From positions 1 through 28,793 of the forward strand of contig CBDUSP010000014.1 in the NCBI GenBank assembly GCA_965370365.1: DNA of 28,793 nt, written 5' to 3'. Within the stretch, counting starts at the first letter, position 1; each line of letters starts with the position of its first letter. The notes below the pieces were generated by a model. That model was not told where the DNA came from and did not search any database. It saw only the letters and a list, made by a program, of their open reading frames with translations. A program made the translations under genes and the position numbers. Source of the DNA: DAIDHZ01 sp965370365. Lineage in GTDB: Bacteria > Chlamydiota > Chlamydiia > Chlamydiales > SM23-39. This document shows, one piece after another, positions 15,350 to 23,677 of this stretch.

Positions 15350-15396
15350 CCCTCTGATTCTTGCACTTTTCGTGCATTTAAACGACTATAAAAGTC

Positions 15397-16527
15397 ATGT
15401 TGGATCCTCGAGCAATATCACGCGCTGATTGGCGCATCTATCCTCTTGTGTTTTGTCTGATGACGATCAGTTTGCTCGTCATTTCTGCGATGACAGGAAG
15501 CTTTGATGAATGGGCCTCTTCGGGTTTTTGGACGGCTCTTGTAAAAAGTCAGCTCAAATGGTTTTGTCTTGGATGGCTTGTTTTTTTCTTGTCCGCCTCT
15601 TTTGACTATCGCAAACTCCGCGAGTGGAGTCTCTTTATCTATATAGGTGTTTTGATCTTGCTCGTGGGCCTTTTTTTTGTAAGCCCCGTTCAAAACGTTC
15701 ACAGATGGTATCGCATTCCCGGCATTGCAAGTTTTCAGCCCTCTGAGCAGGCAAAACTTGCAATCATCATTGTTTTAAGCTGGTTTTTGGAAAGAAAGGG
15801 CAACTCTGTAGACTCGTTTCGATCCGCTCTTCAAATGGGACTCATTGTGGGTGTTCCCTTTTTATTGATATTAAAGCAGCCCGATCTTGGAACGGCACTT
15901 GTTCTCTACCCTGTCTCTTTATGTATGGGGTTTTTCGCAGGAATGCATCGAGGGGTCTTACGCCTTATGGCAGGCGGAGGCATTCTCCTCTTTGGAATTG
16001 CGGCGCTCATTTTTTCAGGCGCTCTTCCTCATGAAAAAATGCAGCCCTTTTTTACGAAGTTCCTGAAGGAATACCAATATGAGCGTCTAAGTCCAAACAC
16101 GTATCACCAGAAAGCTGCGCAGACAGCCATCGCAATTGGGGGGCTTACAGGGACCGGATGGCACAAAAGTGAGTTCGCCGGCCGCAAGTGGTTACCGGCC
16201 GCTCATACCGATTCTGTGTTCGCTGCTTTTGGCGAAGAGTTTGGTATTCTGGGGCTTACATTCCTTCTGTTCCTTTTTTATGCTTTAATCTATTGTAGCT
16301 TTAAGGTGGTTGCGGTTGCAAGAGATCCCTTCGGCCGGCTGCTTGCAGCAGGTTTAGCGGCGTATCTTGCGATGCACGTCCTAGTAAATATTGCGATGAT
16401 GTGCGCTCTGCTTCCGATTTCGGGAGTACCGCTTGTTTTTGTAACATATGGAGGAAGCTCTCTGTTAACTGCCATGGCGGCATTGGGGCTCCTTCAGAGT
16501 ATTTATAGCAGAAGGTTTATGTTTTGA
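15397..16527 (+). CDS. rodA: RodA, SEDS peptidoglycan polymerase
   Basis: A 376-residue SEDS-family (RodA/FtsW) integral membrane glycosyltransferase that polymerises lipid II into peptidoglycan strands, normally with a PBP2 partner and MreB. About ten membrane spans are visible. Family motifs include QPSEQAKLAII (about 114-124), LILKQPDLGTALVLY (about 151-165), the large loop with PHEKMQPFF, AHTDSVFAAFGEEFG, and the C-terminal ISGVPLVFVTYGGSSL. No ribosome site is visible before the ATG at 15397. The intergenic region to birA is only 47 bases with a TGCAC/GTGCA inverted pair at 15362-15376, so initiation may be unusual. It heads a three-gene operon: its stop overlaps the next start as TGATG. 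With mreB in the same window, this fits the MreB-dependent septal peptidoglycan synthesis of Chlamydiae. Confidence 0.95.
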   Translation: MLDPRAISRADWRIYPLVFCLMTISLLVISAMTGSFDEWASSGFWTALVKSQLKWFCLGWLVFFLSASFDYRKLREWSLFIYIGVLILLVGLFFVSPVQNVHRWYRIPGIASFQPSEQAKLAIIIVLSWFLERKGNSVDSFRSALQMGLIVGVPFLLILKQPDLGTALVLYPVSLCMGFFAGMHRGVLRLMAGGGILLFGIAALIFSGALPHEKMQPFFTKFLKEYQYERLSPNTYHQKAAQTAIAIGGLTGTGWHKSEFAGRKWLPAAHTDSVFAAFGEEFGILGLTFLLFLFYALIYCSFKVVAVARDPFGRLLAAGLAAYLAMHVLVNIAMMCALLPISGVPLVFVTYGGSSLLTAMAALGLLQSIYSRRFMF

Positions 16528-17012
16528 TGAAAGATCACGCATTTATATTTTCTCCCGGTCTTTGGCTCGGTGAGGGCAAAATTACGATGAATATGGTCGA
16601 AGAAGAACTCTTTTTCGGGCTTAAATGGATTATTCAGGAAGGGGACTTCGCAGGGAAAGTGCGCTGTTCTCAAGAGATTCAGATTCAAGGGCTTGGGGAT
16701 CATATGAATAACGAGCTTATTTTCTATGATTTTCTCTCGAAGGGCTTCCAAGTCGATATGGAAAATCAAAACGTGGGCTGTATCGTAGGAAATGGTCTCT
16801 GTGATGAGAAAATGATCGGCTGGGAGTTTCGGGATAATGCAAATTTTGAAGGGTACGAGACGTACACGCTTCAAGAAGATGGGAGCTATGTGATGAAGGG
16901 TGAGTATATCACAACGGATCAGTTTCGGACGCAAATTGAGGCGCGGATCTGGCTCCACTCAAAAGAGGTTCCGTCTTCTGATGAAATCCAAGAAAATGGG
17001 GAAGAGTTTTGA
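16527..17012 (+). CDS. Conserved-looking hypothetical protein in the rodA operon
   Basis: A 161-residue soluble protein that I do not recognise. It has no signal peptide or membrane span. The sequence alternates beta-strand-like segments (FIFSPGLWLGEGKITM, EELFFGLKWIIQEG, GKVRCSQEIQIQG, ELIFYDFLSKGF, SYVMKGEYIT), suggesting an all-beta, possibly lipocalin-like fold; that is a guess from pattern only. The ATG at 16527 overlaps the rodA stop (TGATG) and its own stop overlaps the next start (TTGA), so it is translationally coupled on both sides. This implies a role linked to cell envelope synthesis. A TTG three bases upstream is also possible. Confidence 0.75.
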   Translation: MKDHAFIFSPGLWLGEGKITMNMVEEELFFGLKWIIQEGDFAGKVRCSQEIQIQGLGDHMNNELIFYDFLSKGFQVDMENQNVGCIVGNGLCDEKMIGWEFRDNANFEGYETYTLQEDGSYVMKGEYITTDQFRTQIEARIWLHSKEVPSSDEIQENGEEF

Positions 17013-17368
17013 GACGATATTATCTAGGACTTTGTGTTTTTCTTTTGGCTGCATGTGCTTCCGGTGGCTCGGTGACAACTTTGCATGCTTTTTATGATGT
17101 CCCCGTTGGTGCAACCGAAGAAGAGGTGGTGTCTCAATTGGGAAAGCCCATTGCGACCTATAAGTGTGAAGATGGGTCTGTAGAATACGAGTATATTGAG
17201 CGTATTAAGGCTGGCGCGCGCAACATCACTGAGCGCAAATATTACATCCTAATCAAAGATGGAAAGGTTGTTTCAAAGGGATTGAAACGATCCTCTCCAC
17301 CTGCTTATCGATTCAACAGCTACGAAATGCAAACAACGCAAAATAGCGAAGAAACTGTGTTAGATTAA
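17009..17368 (+). CDS. BamE/SmpA-like outer-membrane lipoprotein
   Basis: A 119-residue lipoprotein. The N-terminus MRRYYLGLCVFLLAAC is a signal II peptide with lipobox LAAC (Cys16). The rest fits the SmpA/OmlA (BamE) fold: VPVGATEEEVVSQLGKP (the helix-helix with T-x-x-x-V-x-x-x-L-G-x-P), then strands through EYEYIERI, RKYYILIKDGKVVSKG. BamE-type proteins support beta-barrel assembly in the outer membrane; other small SmpA-like lipoproteins have unknown jobs, so I do not give a symbol. It starts with TTG, supported by GGGGAAGAG just upstream and a TTGA overlap with the previous stop. Its TAA stop coincides with the first bases of a palindromic element. Confidence 0.85.
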   Translation: MRRYYLGLCVFLLAACASGGSVTTLHAFYDVPVGATEEEVVSQLGKPIATYKCEDGSVEYEYIERIKAGARNITERKYYILIKDGKVVSKGLKRSSPPAYRFNSYEMQTTQNSEETVLD

Positions 17369-17436
17369 GGAGACGCTGAATAACTGCTAAAAAGTGCGAA
17401 AAGATTGGGTAGATGAGTCGTTGAAGTGTCTCTTTA
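17366..17436. repeat. Short palindromic element, copy e
   Basis: Begins TAAGGAGACGCTGAATAACTG, the same terminus as the dispersed element, and ends GTCGTTGAAGTGTCTCTTTA, its approximate reverse complement. The interior is only about 25 bases. Lying between convergent genes, its hairpin followed by T-rich sequence may also act as a transcription terminator. It supplies the stop codon of the BamE-like gene. Confidence 0.65.
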
Positions 17437-17444
17437 ATTTTTCT

Positions 17445-18071
17445 CTATTTTTTTTGCGCTTTCTTGCTCATCAAGCAGTGTCGTAGCTCCATAGACAGTT
17501 TGTTTGCGAGAGATGCGTGCTGATTTTCCCTCTGTTGCTCAAAGGCCTGCAGTTGTTGTCGGAGCAGCAGGTTATCATTCTGGAGTTTTTTAGTCTTTTC
17601 CTGGTTTTGCTGGCTTGATGCCTTTTCCTCCTGTAGGAGCAAAGCCAGATCCGTCGCCAGTTGTTGAAGCTCCTTGTTCTTATTCATGAGTCTATTGTGT
17701 GCAGTGTCAACCTGTTTTTGCAACTCTTGTCTTTGTTGTGCAAAGTCCTCATGCTTCTTTATGGTTTTCTTCAATCCATTTATGGTTTGCTCATTCTTTT
17801 CTAAGATCTGCTTAATATATGTGGCGAGCTGTTGTCTGTTCTCTTTCATCAGCTGTATCGATTCTTCCTGTTGTTCTACGACCTTATTCAGATGTATTAT
17901 CTGCTGCTGCTGTAGGACTGTCTTGTGCTGACTGCGCGAGTTGTTCAGAGCCATCAGGTTGTATGCTTGTGTTTGCGAGGAGAGTTCTGACAAGCAGTGG
18001 TTTAACTTAGAGATCCAGGGTGCGAGCACTGTGTGCGGGTGTGTGTTTATACTCTCTGCAGAAGATATCAT
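17445..18071 (-). CDS. Long coiled-coil protein (candidate effector or structural protein)
   Basis: A 208-residue protein from the ATG at 18071 (a TTG at 18107 would add 12 residues; neither has a good ribosome site). From about residue 40 to 195 it is nearly continuous heptad-patterned helix, very rich in Gln, Glu and Lys (VLQQQQIIHLNKVVEQQEES, QLQAFEQQRENQHASL). The C-terminus is basic (SKKAQKK). No signal peptide or membrane span is seen. Such Gln-rich coiled coils occur in secreted chlamydial proteins and in structural proteins, but I recognise no family. It follows the single-span protein gene by a short gap on the same strand and is probably co-transcribed with it. Confidence 0.65.
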   Translation of the reverse strand: MISSAESINTHPHTVLAPWISKLNHCLSELSSQTQAYNLMALNNSRSQHKTVLQQQQIIHLNKVVEQQEESIQLMKENRQQLATYIKQILEKNEQTINGLKKTIKKHEDFAQQRQELQKQVDTAHNRLMNKNKELQQLATDLALLLQEEKASSQQNQEKTKKLQNDNLLLRQQLQAFEQQRENQHASLANKLSMELRHCLMSKKAQKK

Positions 18072-18128
18072 CTTTTTTCTTTTTTTTGGCGTGAATCCCT
18101 GGCACAAAGCAGTGATTCAGTGGCTCTT

Positions 18129-18611
18129 TTAGTCTATCAAGAGATGGAGCTCATCTCCTTGCTCGATTGTCATGTAGAAGGAGTTGTTGGACTCTTCAGT
18201 TTCTGTGGGAGTTGAAAGGACTTGCTCTGCAACTTCCTCGACCTTTTCAGGTGTTTCGGCAGGAAGTGTTGTTTGTCCAGGCGCGGCTTCTTCTGTCTGC
18301 TGTTGCTCGACTTGATTCGGTGTGTTGATCTGTATCACATCTCGATTAGGTAAGCTGCAGGTATCATCATTGTCATCACGGTTAAATCGGATTGGATTGC
18401 GATCTAATGTAATATATTCAAAATGCTGAAGCAATTTAATTGCTGTGAAAAAGGCAATCCCCACTCCTACTGCCCCCAGAAACGCCCTGGGATTTGTGAT
18501 GGGAATCATCGGGAGTGAGTCTGGCATTACAGAGGTTAGGGTTTCTGCGGCTATTGGTGATGCATCTAATGACATGGATTTCTCTCTTTGAGGGGTTGTT
18601 GAGCCGAACAT
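18129..18611 (-). CDS. Single-span membrane protein with acidic, disordered tail (unknown)
   Basis: A 160-residue protein of no family that I know. One hydrophobic stretch (about residues 43-62, AFLGAVGVGIAFFTAIKLL) is followed by a long polar tail rich in Thr, Glu, Gln and Pro (QQQTEEAAPGQTTLPAETPE), probably disordered. AAGGAG lies 5 bases before the ATG at 18611, a strong ribosome site. It is the first gene of a two-gene leftward unit with the coiled-coil protein. The composition resembles that of the Thr/Gln/Pro-rich protein at 23678, which suggests a similar secreted or host-exposed role; this is inference. Confidence 0.65.
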   Translation of the reverse strand: MFGSTTPQREKSMSLDASPIAAETLTSVMPDSLPMIPITNPRAFLGAVGVGIAFFTAIKLLQHFEYITLDRNPIRFNRDDNDDTCSLPNRDVIQINTPNQVEQQQTEEAAPGQTTLPAETPEKVEEVAEQVLSTPTETEESNNSFYMTIEQGDELHLLID

Positions 18612-18799
18612 GATACTCCTTTTGCAGATTTATTCAATCCCTAGAAGTTTTTTGACGGAGGAGGCATGTTTTTTCAAATTTTTTGTTGCCAACGTTTGTC
18701 AAAAGAGGTAAAAACGAGACGCTTGCCTGTTGAACGCGACCGTATAGGGTTTTGCAGAAGAGAACTTAATATTTAGCCTGTCAAAAGAGTGTATTGCTT
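18612..18799. other. Divergent intergenic region before the SNF2 gene
   Basis: About 190 bases between the leftward single-span gene and the rightward helicase. It should contain both promoters. I see no repeat, RNA gene or convincing promoter hexamers. Confidence 0.4.
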
Positions 18800-21700
18800 A
18801 TGTTGAACTTTCGCAAAATGAAACAAGATTTTTCCCCTGCGATTCTAAAAGAGGGAAAGTACTTATTTGATAAGCAAAAGATTGTTTCTGCGAAAATTAT
18901 CAGGCTTGATACCGACTCCATCCGTTTCAATAGCCGCATTTTGGGCAAGTTTGACAATACGTATGAAAGCGAAATTGAGGTTGATCGCTTTGAGTCTCAA
19001 GCGATTCATACAAACTGTGATTGCCCGAGCAGATATGATTGCCAACACTTGGCCGCTCTCATTTTCTTTTTAGAAGAAAAAATGGACGCCCTTTTAATTG
19101 ACTTCTCAAAAGAATCCGATATTACAAAGAGCGAAGAACTTGATACTGAAGAAAAACAAGAGCTCATCGAAGCAATTAAGGAAGCGGAAACAAAAGAGGT
19201 TGTTAAGCAAGATGCTCGCTACCGCAAGCAGATTTTGCAAGAATACGTTTCGGCGGCAGATGTTCTTTCGAATTCCCCGTTTTTCTTATCTGAAAAAGAA
19301 AATGCGCTTGCAACAGCTGAGTTGGCGGTCATTTTTAATCCGCAGAGCTTAGCTCAAGGCGCCAAGAAAAAGAAAGTAGAGTTTCAGCTAGCCCTTCGCT
19401 TGCCTTTTCGTTCAAAGCCTTTGCAAATCTCTCAAATGCGGGCTTTTTTAGATGCAGTGCGCTACGAAGAACCCGTATTTGTTGCGGGAAGACGCCTTTT
19501 CTTTTCTTTAAAAAGCTTTGATGAGATTGGCGCGTTGGCGCTTCAAATTGTGCTTGCAAATGCACGCTTTCAGGAGAATGTGCAAAATGATCGGGCGCAG
19601 AGAACCTCTCACCTTGATCCAGAAGTGTTTGGACTTCTCCTTGCAAGCACGCATGAGCTTGCGCTGAAGCTAGCAGGTCCAAGAGGCTTTAAAAGCGCTG
19701 AGGATGACATGCCGATTTTACCTCGTCTTTATTTGGGGTCTTTAGAGACACCTCTTCGGTTTGCTCCGACGCCTGTCTCTCTTCGCTTTGCTTTAGAGTA
19801 TATTGAGCCCCCTTCCGCAAAAATCCTTTTAAAGCCGCAACTTAGCTTGAGCGATCAGACGCTAGATATGAATGAGGCTTTACTGTTTGAATGTGCCCAG
19901 CCGGGAATGCTCTACCAAGACACCTACTATCGCTTCCAACCGCATGTAAAAAGAACACATTTGATGAGCCTTTCCTCCATCAGGGATATGACAATTCCTG
20001 AGCCTCTTTTTGGAACGTTTGTGGAAAACTCGATGCAGGAACTAAAACACTTTGCAGAAGTTTCTGGCGTTGAAACACTTGAAAAGTTTGTCACGCTTCC
20101 CTTTGCAGGGGAGTTGGGATGTAGATGTCACCTTTCTTATCTCGATGGAGAATTAGAGGCTTCTCTTTTCTTCTCTTATGAAGGACAAGAAATTCCTGCC
20201 AATCTTAAGAAACTCGCCTACAAGGAGATCAATTCCTTTATTTCCTCTGAAGGGGTTCTTGCAAGAAACCTTGTTGAAGAGCGCCAAATCATCGAAGAGC
20301 TCTTTCAAGACTTTGTATTTAGTCCGCAGTCAAGCACTTATGTTGCAAAAACGGAAAAGAAAATCGTTGAATTTATGACGGGAGTCATCCCGCGCAATCA
20401 GCATCGAGTGAATTTCGAGTGTCCGCAGAATCTTTTGGATCAGTTCCTCTACGATAAAACGAAGTTTACGCTCTCTCTTGATGCAGCAAAGGTGGTCGGT
20501 TATTACGAAATCTCCCTCAAGGTTGATGGGGATCTAAGAGGAGTAAAACTTGAGCTTCTTTGGGAGTGTATCAACGCAAAACGCTCGTACATTGAGCTTG
20601 ATGCGGGAAGATCGCGCAAAGAGGTGGCTAGGTTTTCAAAAATCCTCGTTCTCGACCTAGAAAAGATCTCGAAAATCGTTCATCTTTTCGATGAGATTGG
20701 CGTTAAGCTGCTTAGCGATCACGTTGAAAAAAGACCTCTTTGGAACTTGGTAACAATTAATCCAAAGACATTTGCAGGGCTTCCGGTAGAGTTTACGATG
20801 AGCGAGAAGCTTCTTGAAATTCGCAAGCAAATGCTTGGAGAGGTAACGTTTGATCTTTCTCCGGTTCCAAAAGATGTTAAAGCAACGTTAAGACCTTACC
20901 AAACAGACGGTGTACAGTGGCTTGAAAGACTGCGCACGATGTATCTTAATGGGATTTTGGCAGATGACATGGGTCTTGGAAAAACGCTTCAAGCAATTAG
21001 CGCAATTACCCAGCATCATAACACCAATAAAGATGCACATTCTTTAATTATTTGCCCGACCTCGCTTTTATATAACTGGAAAGAAGAACTTCATAAGTTT
21101 AATCCAAAGCTAAAAGTGATGGTGAGTGATGGAATTCCGTCTCAGAGGAAAAAGCAGCTCGGTAGGCTCCATGAATTTGACGTGGTGATTACCTCCTATA
21201 CGCTGCTACAAAAAGATATCGAAACGTACTCTCAAACAGCGTTTAGCTATGCCATTTTAGATGAAGCGCAGCATATTAAAAACCGTGGAACGCGCAACGC
21301 AAAGTCGGTCAAAATGATTCAGGCAGCGCACCGCCTGATCTTGACAGGTACGCCGATCGAGAACTCTTTGGAAGATCTCTGGAGCTTGATGGATTATCTA
21401 ATGCCAGGATTTTTAAGTACGTTCGATCGCTTTATGGAGAAATTTGTACGCGTATCTGGCGATACGCAAAAAGAGAATCTGGATTACTTACGCAACAAGA
21501 TCTCTCCGTTTATCATGCGCCGTATGAAAGTCGATGTTCTTAAAGATTTGCCGCCAATCGACGAGCTTACCTACCACTGCCAACTTACCAATGCGCAGCT
21601 TGATCTTTACAAATCCTACGCTGCAACTGCGCGTGATGAGCTTGTAAAGCTTGTTGAGAAAGAAGGGTTTGATAAAGTTCAGATCCATATCCTTGCAACA

Positions 21701-22279
21701 CTTACGAGGCTGAAGCAGATTTGCTGTCATCCGGCAATTTTTGCAAAGGAAAAGGCGGAGCCAGGGGACTCAGCAAAGTACGATATGCTGCTCGAGCTTT
21801 TGCAAACGCTTGTTGAAGGGAATCACAAAACGGTTATCTTTAGTCAGTACACGCGAATGCTCCATATTATGCGTGAAGACTTTGAGCAAAGAGGCATTCC
21901 ATTTGCATACTTAGATGGAAGCTCAAAAAACAGACTCCAGATTGTCAAAGACTTTAACGAGAATCCAAAGATTCCAGTTTTCTTAGTTTCTTTAAAGGCC
22001 GGTGGAACAGGACTCAACATTGTTGGCGCAGATACGGTCATTCACTATGACATGTGGTGGAACCCAGCTGTTGAAAATCAGGCAACGGACCGTGTGCATC
22101 GAATCGGTCAGAAAAAATCGGTCTCTTCATACAAATTAGTTACACTCAATACGATCGAAGAGAAGATTGTCGAGATGCAAAGAAGAAAAAAAGGGTTGGT
22201 CAAGAAAGTTGTGAGTTGCGATGATGAGGCAATCTCAAAACTTACATGGGAAGATGTACTCGAACTTCTACAAACTTGA
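18800..22279 (+). CDS. SWIM zinc-finger SNF2-family helicase/ATPase
   Basis: A 1159-residue Swi2/Snf2 ATPase. The N-terminus carries a SWIM zinc finger, C73-x-C75-x5-C81-x-H83 (NCDCPSRYDCQHL). A long bacterial-specific region (about 100-670) follows, then the DEAD-like and helicase C domains. Walker A is DDMGLGKTLQ (about 722-731), motif II is DEAQH (about 821-825), and motif VI is QATDRVHRIGQ (about 1094-1104). It should translocate on double-stranded DNA using ATP; bacterial members such as RapA remodel RNA polymerase, but this SWIM subtype has no fixed role. The ATG at 18800 is preferred over TTG at 18794; a further Met at 18818 is possible. It sits 5 bases upstream of mreB, the same pairing I recall as CT708-CT709 in Chlamydia, supporting a conserved operon. 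Confidence 0.92.
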   Translation: MLNFRKMKQDFSPAILKEGKYLFDKQKIVSAKIIRLDTDSIRFNSRILGKFDNTYESEIEVDRFESQAIHTNCDCPSRYDCQHLAALIFFLEEKMDALLIDFSKESDITKSEELDTEEKQELIEAIKEAETKEVVKQDARYRKQILQEYVSAADVLSNSPFFLSEKENALATAELAVIFNPQSLAQGAKKKKVEFQLALRLPFRSKPLQISQMRAFLDAVRYEEPVFVAGRRLFFSLKSFDEIGALALQIVLANARFQENVQNDRAQRTSHLDPEVFGLLLASTHELALKLAGPRGFKSAEDDMPILPRLYLGSLETPLRFAPTPVSLRFALEYIEPPSAKILLKPQLSLSDQTLDMNEALLFECAQPGMLYQDTYYRFQPHVKRTHLMSLSSIRDMTIPEPLFGTFVENSMQELKHFAEVSGVETLEKFVTLPFAGELGCRCHLSYLDGELEASLFFSYEGQEIPANLKKLAYKEINSFISSEGVLARNLVEERQIIEELFQDFVFSPQSSTYVAKTEKKIVEFMTGVIPRNQHRVNFECPQNLLDQFLYDKTKFTLSLDAAKVVGYYEISLKVDGDLRGVKLELLWECINAKRSYIELDAGRSRKEVARFSKILVLDLEKISKIVHLFDEIGVKLLSDHVEKRPLWNLVTINPKTFAGLPVEFTMSEKLLEIRKQMLGEVTFDLSPVPKDVKATLRPYQTDGVQWLERLRTMYLNGILADDMGLGKTLQAISAITQHHNTNKDAHSLIICPTSLLYNWKEELHKFNPKLKVMVSDGIPSQRKKQLGRLHEFDVVITSYTLLQKDIETYSQTAFSYAILDEAQHIKNRGTRNAKSVKMIQAAHRLILTGTPIENSLEDLWSLMDYLMPGFLSTFDRFMEKFVRVSGDTQKENLDYLRNKISPFIMRRMKVDVLKDLPPIDELTYHCQLTNAQLDLYKSYAATARDELVKLVEKEGFDKVQIHILATLTRLKQICCHPAIFAKEKAEPGDSAKYDMLLELLQTLVEGNHKTVIFSQYTRMLHIMREDFEQRGIPFAYLDGSSKNRLQIVKDFNENPKIPVFLVSLKAGGTGLNIVGADTVIHYDMWWNPAVENQATDRVHRIGQKKSVSSYKLVTLNTIEEKIVEMQRRKKGLVKKVVSCDDEAISKLTWEDVLELLQT

Positions 22280-22284
22280 ATGAT

Positions 22285-23376
22285 ATGCAAGACTCAATTA
22301 CACAAAAATCTTTAAAAACGTTTAGTAACATAAAAACGCTTCTGACCCGGAAATTCAGTCGTCTTTCGGGTGTATTTTCAAGTGATATCGGCATTGACCT
22401 TGGAACAGCAAACACGCTTGTTTATGTTCGTGGTAAGGGGATTGTGCTTGCAGAACCGTCCGTTGTTGCAGTCGATAGTCTAACAAACGATGTGCTCGCG
22501 GTTGGACATAAAGCAAAAGCGATGCTTGGAAAAACGCCGCGCAAAATCCACGCAGTGCGTCCCATGAAAGATGGGGTGATTGCCGATTTTGAAATCGCAG
22601 AAGGGATGTTAAAAGCATTGATTCGCAGAGTGACTCCCTCGCGCTCTTTGTTCCGTCCACGTATTTTAATCGCTGTCCCATCAGGAATTACCGGTGTTGA
22701 AAAAAGAGCTGTTGAAGATTCCGCCCTGCACGCAGGTGCGCAAGAGGTCATCCTTATTGAAGAGCCAATGGCAGCGGCAATTGGTGTCGATCTTCCTGTC
22801 CATGAGCCATCTGGCAATATGATTATCGATATCGGTGGTGGTACAACAGAAATTGCGATTATCTCTCTTGGGGGAATCGTTGAATCGAGATCGCTGCGGG
22901 TTGCGGGAGATGAGTTTGATGATTGTATCATGAACTACATGCGCCGAACCTATAACCTCATGATCGGGCCAAGAACGGCAGAAGAGATTAAAATCACCAT
23001 TGGTTCTGCATATCCACTTGGCAATAATGAGCTTGAAATGGAAGTGCGCGGGCGCGATCAAGTGGCCGGTCTTCCAATTACAAAAAGAATCAACTCCGTA
23101 GAAATCCGTGAATGCTTAGCTGAGCCCACACAGCAAATCGTTGAGAGTGTGAAGCTAACCCTTGAAAAATGTCCTCCAGAGCTTGCAGCGGATCTTGTCG
23201 AGCGCGGCATGGTGCTTGCAGGTGGCGGCGCTCTTATGAAAGGGCTTGATAAGGCGCTGATTAAAGAGACAGGGCTACCTGTTTTTGTGGCTCCCAATCC
23301 ACTTCTTGCGGTCTGTCTTGGTACTGGCAAGGCGCTCGATCACTTCGAGCGATTCCGCAAAAAAAAGATGCTGTAG
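22285..23376 (+). CDS. mreB: Rod-shape/division actin homologue MreB
   Basis: A 363-residue bacterial actin. ATP-binding motifs are phosphate-1 IDLGTANTLVYV (about 37-48), phosphate-2 IDIGGGTTEIAII (about 181-193) and adenosine LAGGGALMKGLDKAL (about 311-325). In Chlamydiae, which mostly lack FtsZ, MreB organises septal peptidoglycan synthesis; rodA in this window is its likely partner. The N-terminus extends about 30 residues before the first strand (TLLTRKFSRLSGVF is basic and amphipathic), resembling the membrane-binding extension known from chlamydial MreB. I chose the ATG at 22285, just after the helicase stop; an upstream ATG within the helicase gene would add an unlikely tail. No clear ribosome site is visible, so translation may be coupled to the helicase. 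Confidence 0.95.
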   Translation: MQDSITQKSLKTFSNIKTLLTRKFSRLSGVFSSDIGIDLGTANTLVYVRGKGIVLAEPSVVAVDSLTNDVLAVGHKAKAMLGKTPRKIHAVRPMKDGVIADFEIAEGMLKALIRRVTPSRSLFRPRILIAVPSGITGVEKRAVEDSALHAGAQEVILIEEPMAAAIGVDLPVHEPSGNMIIDIGGGTTEIAIISLGGIVESRSLRVAGDEFDDCIMNYMRRTYNLMIGPRTAEEIKITIGSAYPLGNNELEMEVRGRDQVAGLPITKRINSVEIRECLAEPTQQIVESVKLTLEKCPPELAADLVERGMVLAGGGALMKGLDKALIKETGLPVFVAPNPLLAVCLGTGKALDHFERFRKKKML

Positions 23377-23677
23377 TTGCCAGGGCACCTGTACTAAAAG
23401 TTTGCCCGTAGAGCTCTCGTTTAGGAAACACTTCAGCTATTCATTCGACTACTCTTCGGCTAAAACTCGCCAAAAAAGTGCATTTTCAACTTGCAACAAC
23501 TTAATAAAGTTAGTTCCCGTTTCTAGATGATTTTTTTGGTTGTGTTTCAAGTCCAGGGACAAAGCAATTATTTAGTATTCCCGTTTTGTGTGTTAGAATT
23601 GCTGTCGTTCATTTTTTAGTTTGTGGAGAATTTTGCTCTTAATTTAGACTATCCCCTAAATAATTGGGAGGGAAGTG
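23377..23677. other. Intergenic region after mreB
   Basis: About 300 bases with no gene. It contains a half copy of the dispersed palindromic element (23409-23532). Next comes an AT-rich stretch likely to hold the promoter and leader of the following gene. No clear terminator for mreB is visible. Confidence 0.5.
23409..23532. repeat. Half copy of the dispersed palindromic element, copy f
   Basis: Aligns with the reverse complement of the right arm of 9291-9490. Shared blocks include AGGAAACACT for AGGAGACACT, then ATTCATTC, CTCTT, and an inner CAACTTGCAA against ACTTGCAA. The opposite arm is missing, so it cannot form the full hairpin. It appears old and divergent. Confidence 0.45.

Noticed and set aside
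15350..15396. Standard promoters for rodA in the birA-rodA gap
   Set aside because: TATAAA at 15387-15392 is too close to the ATG to serve as a -10 for rodA, and no matching -35 is present at normal spacing.
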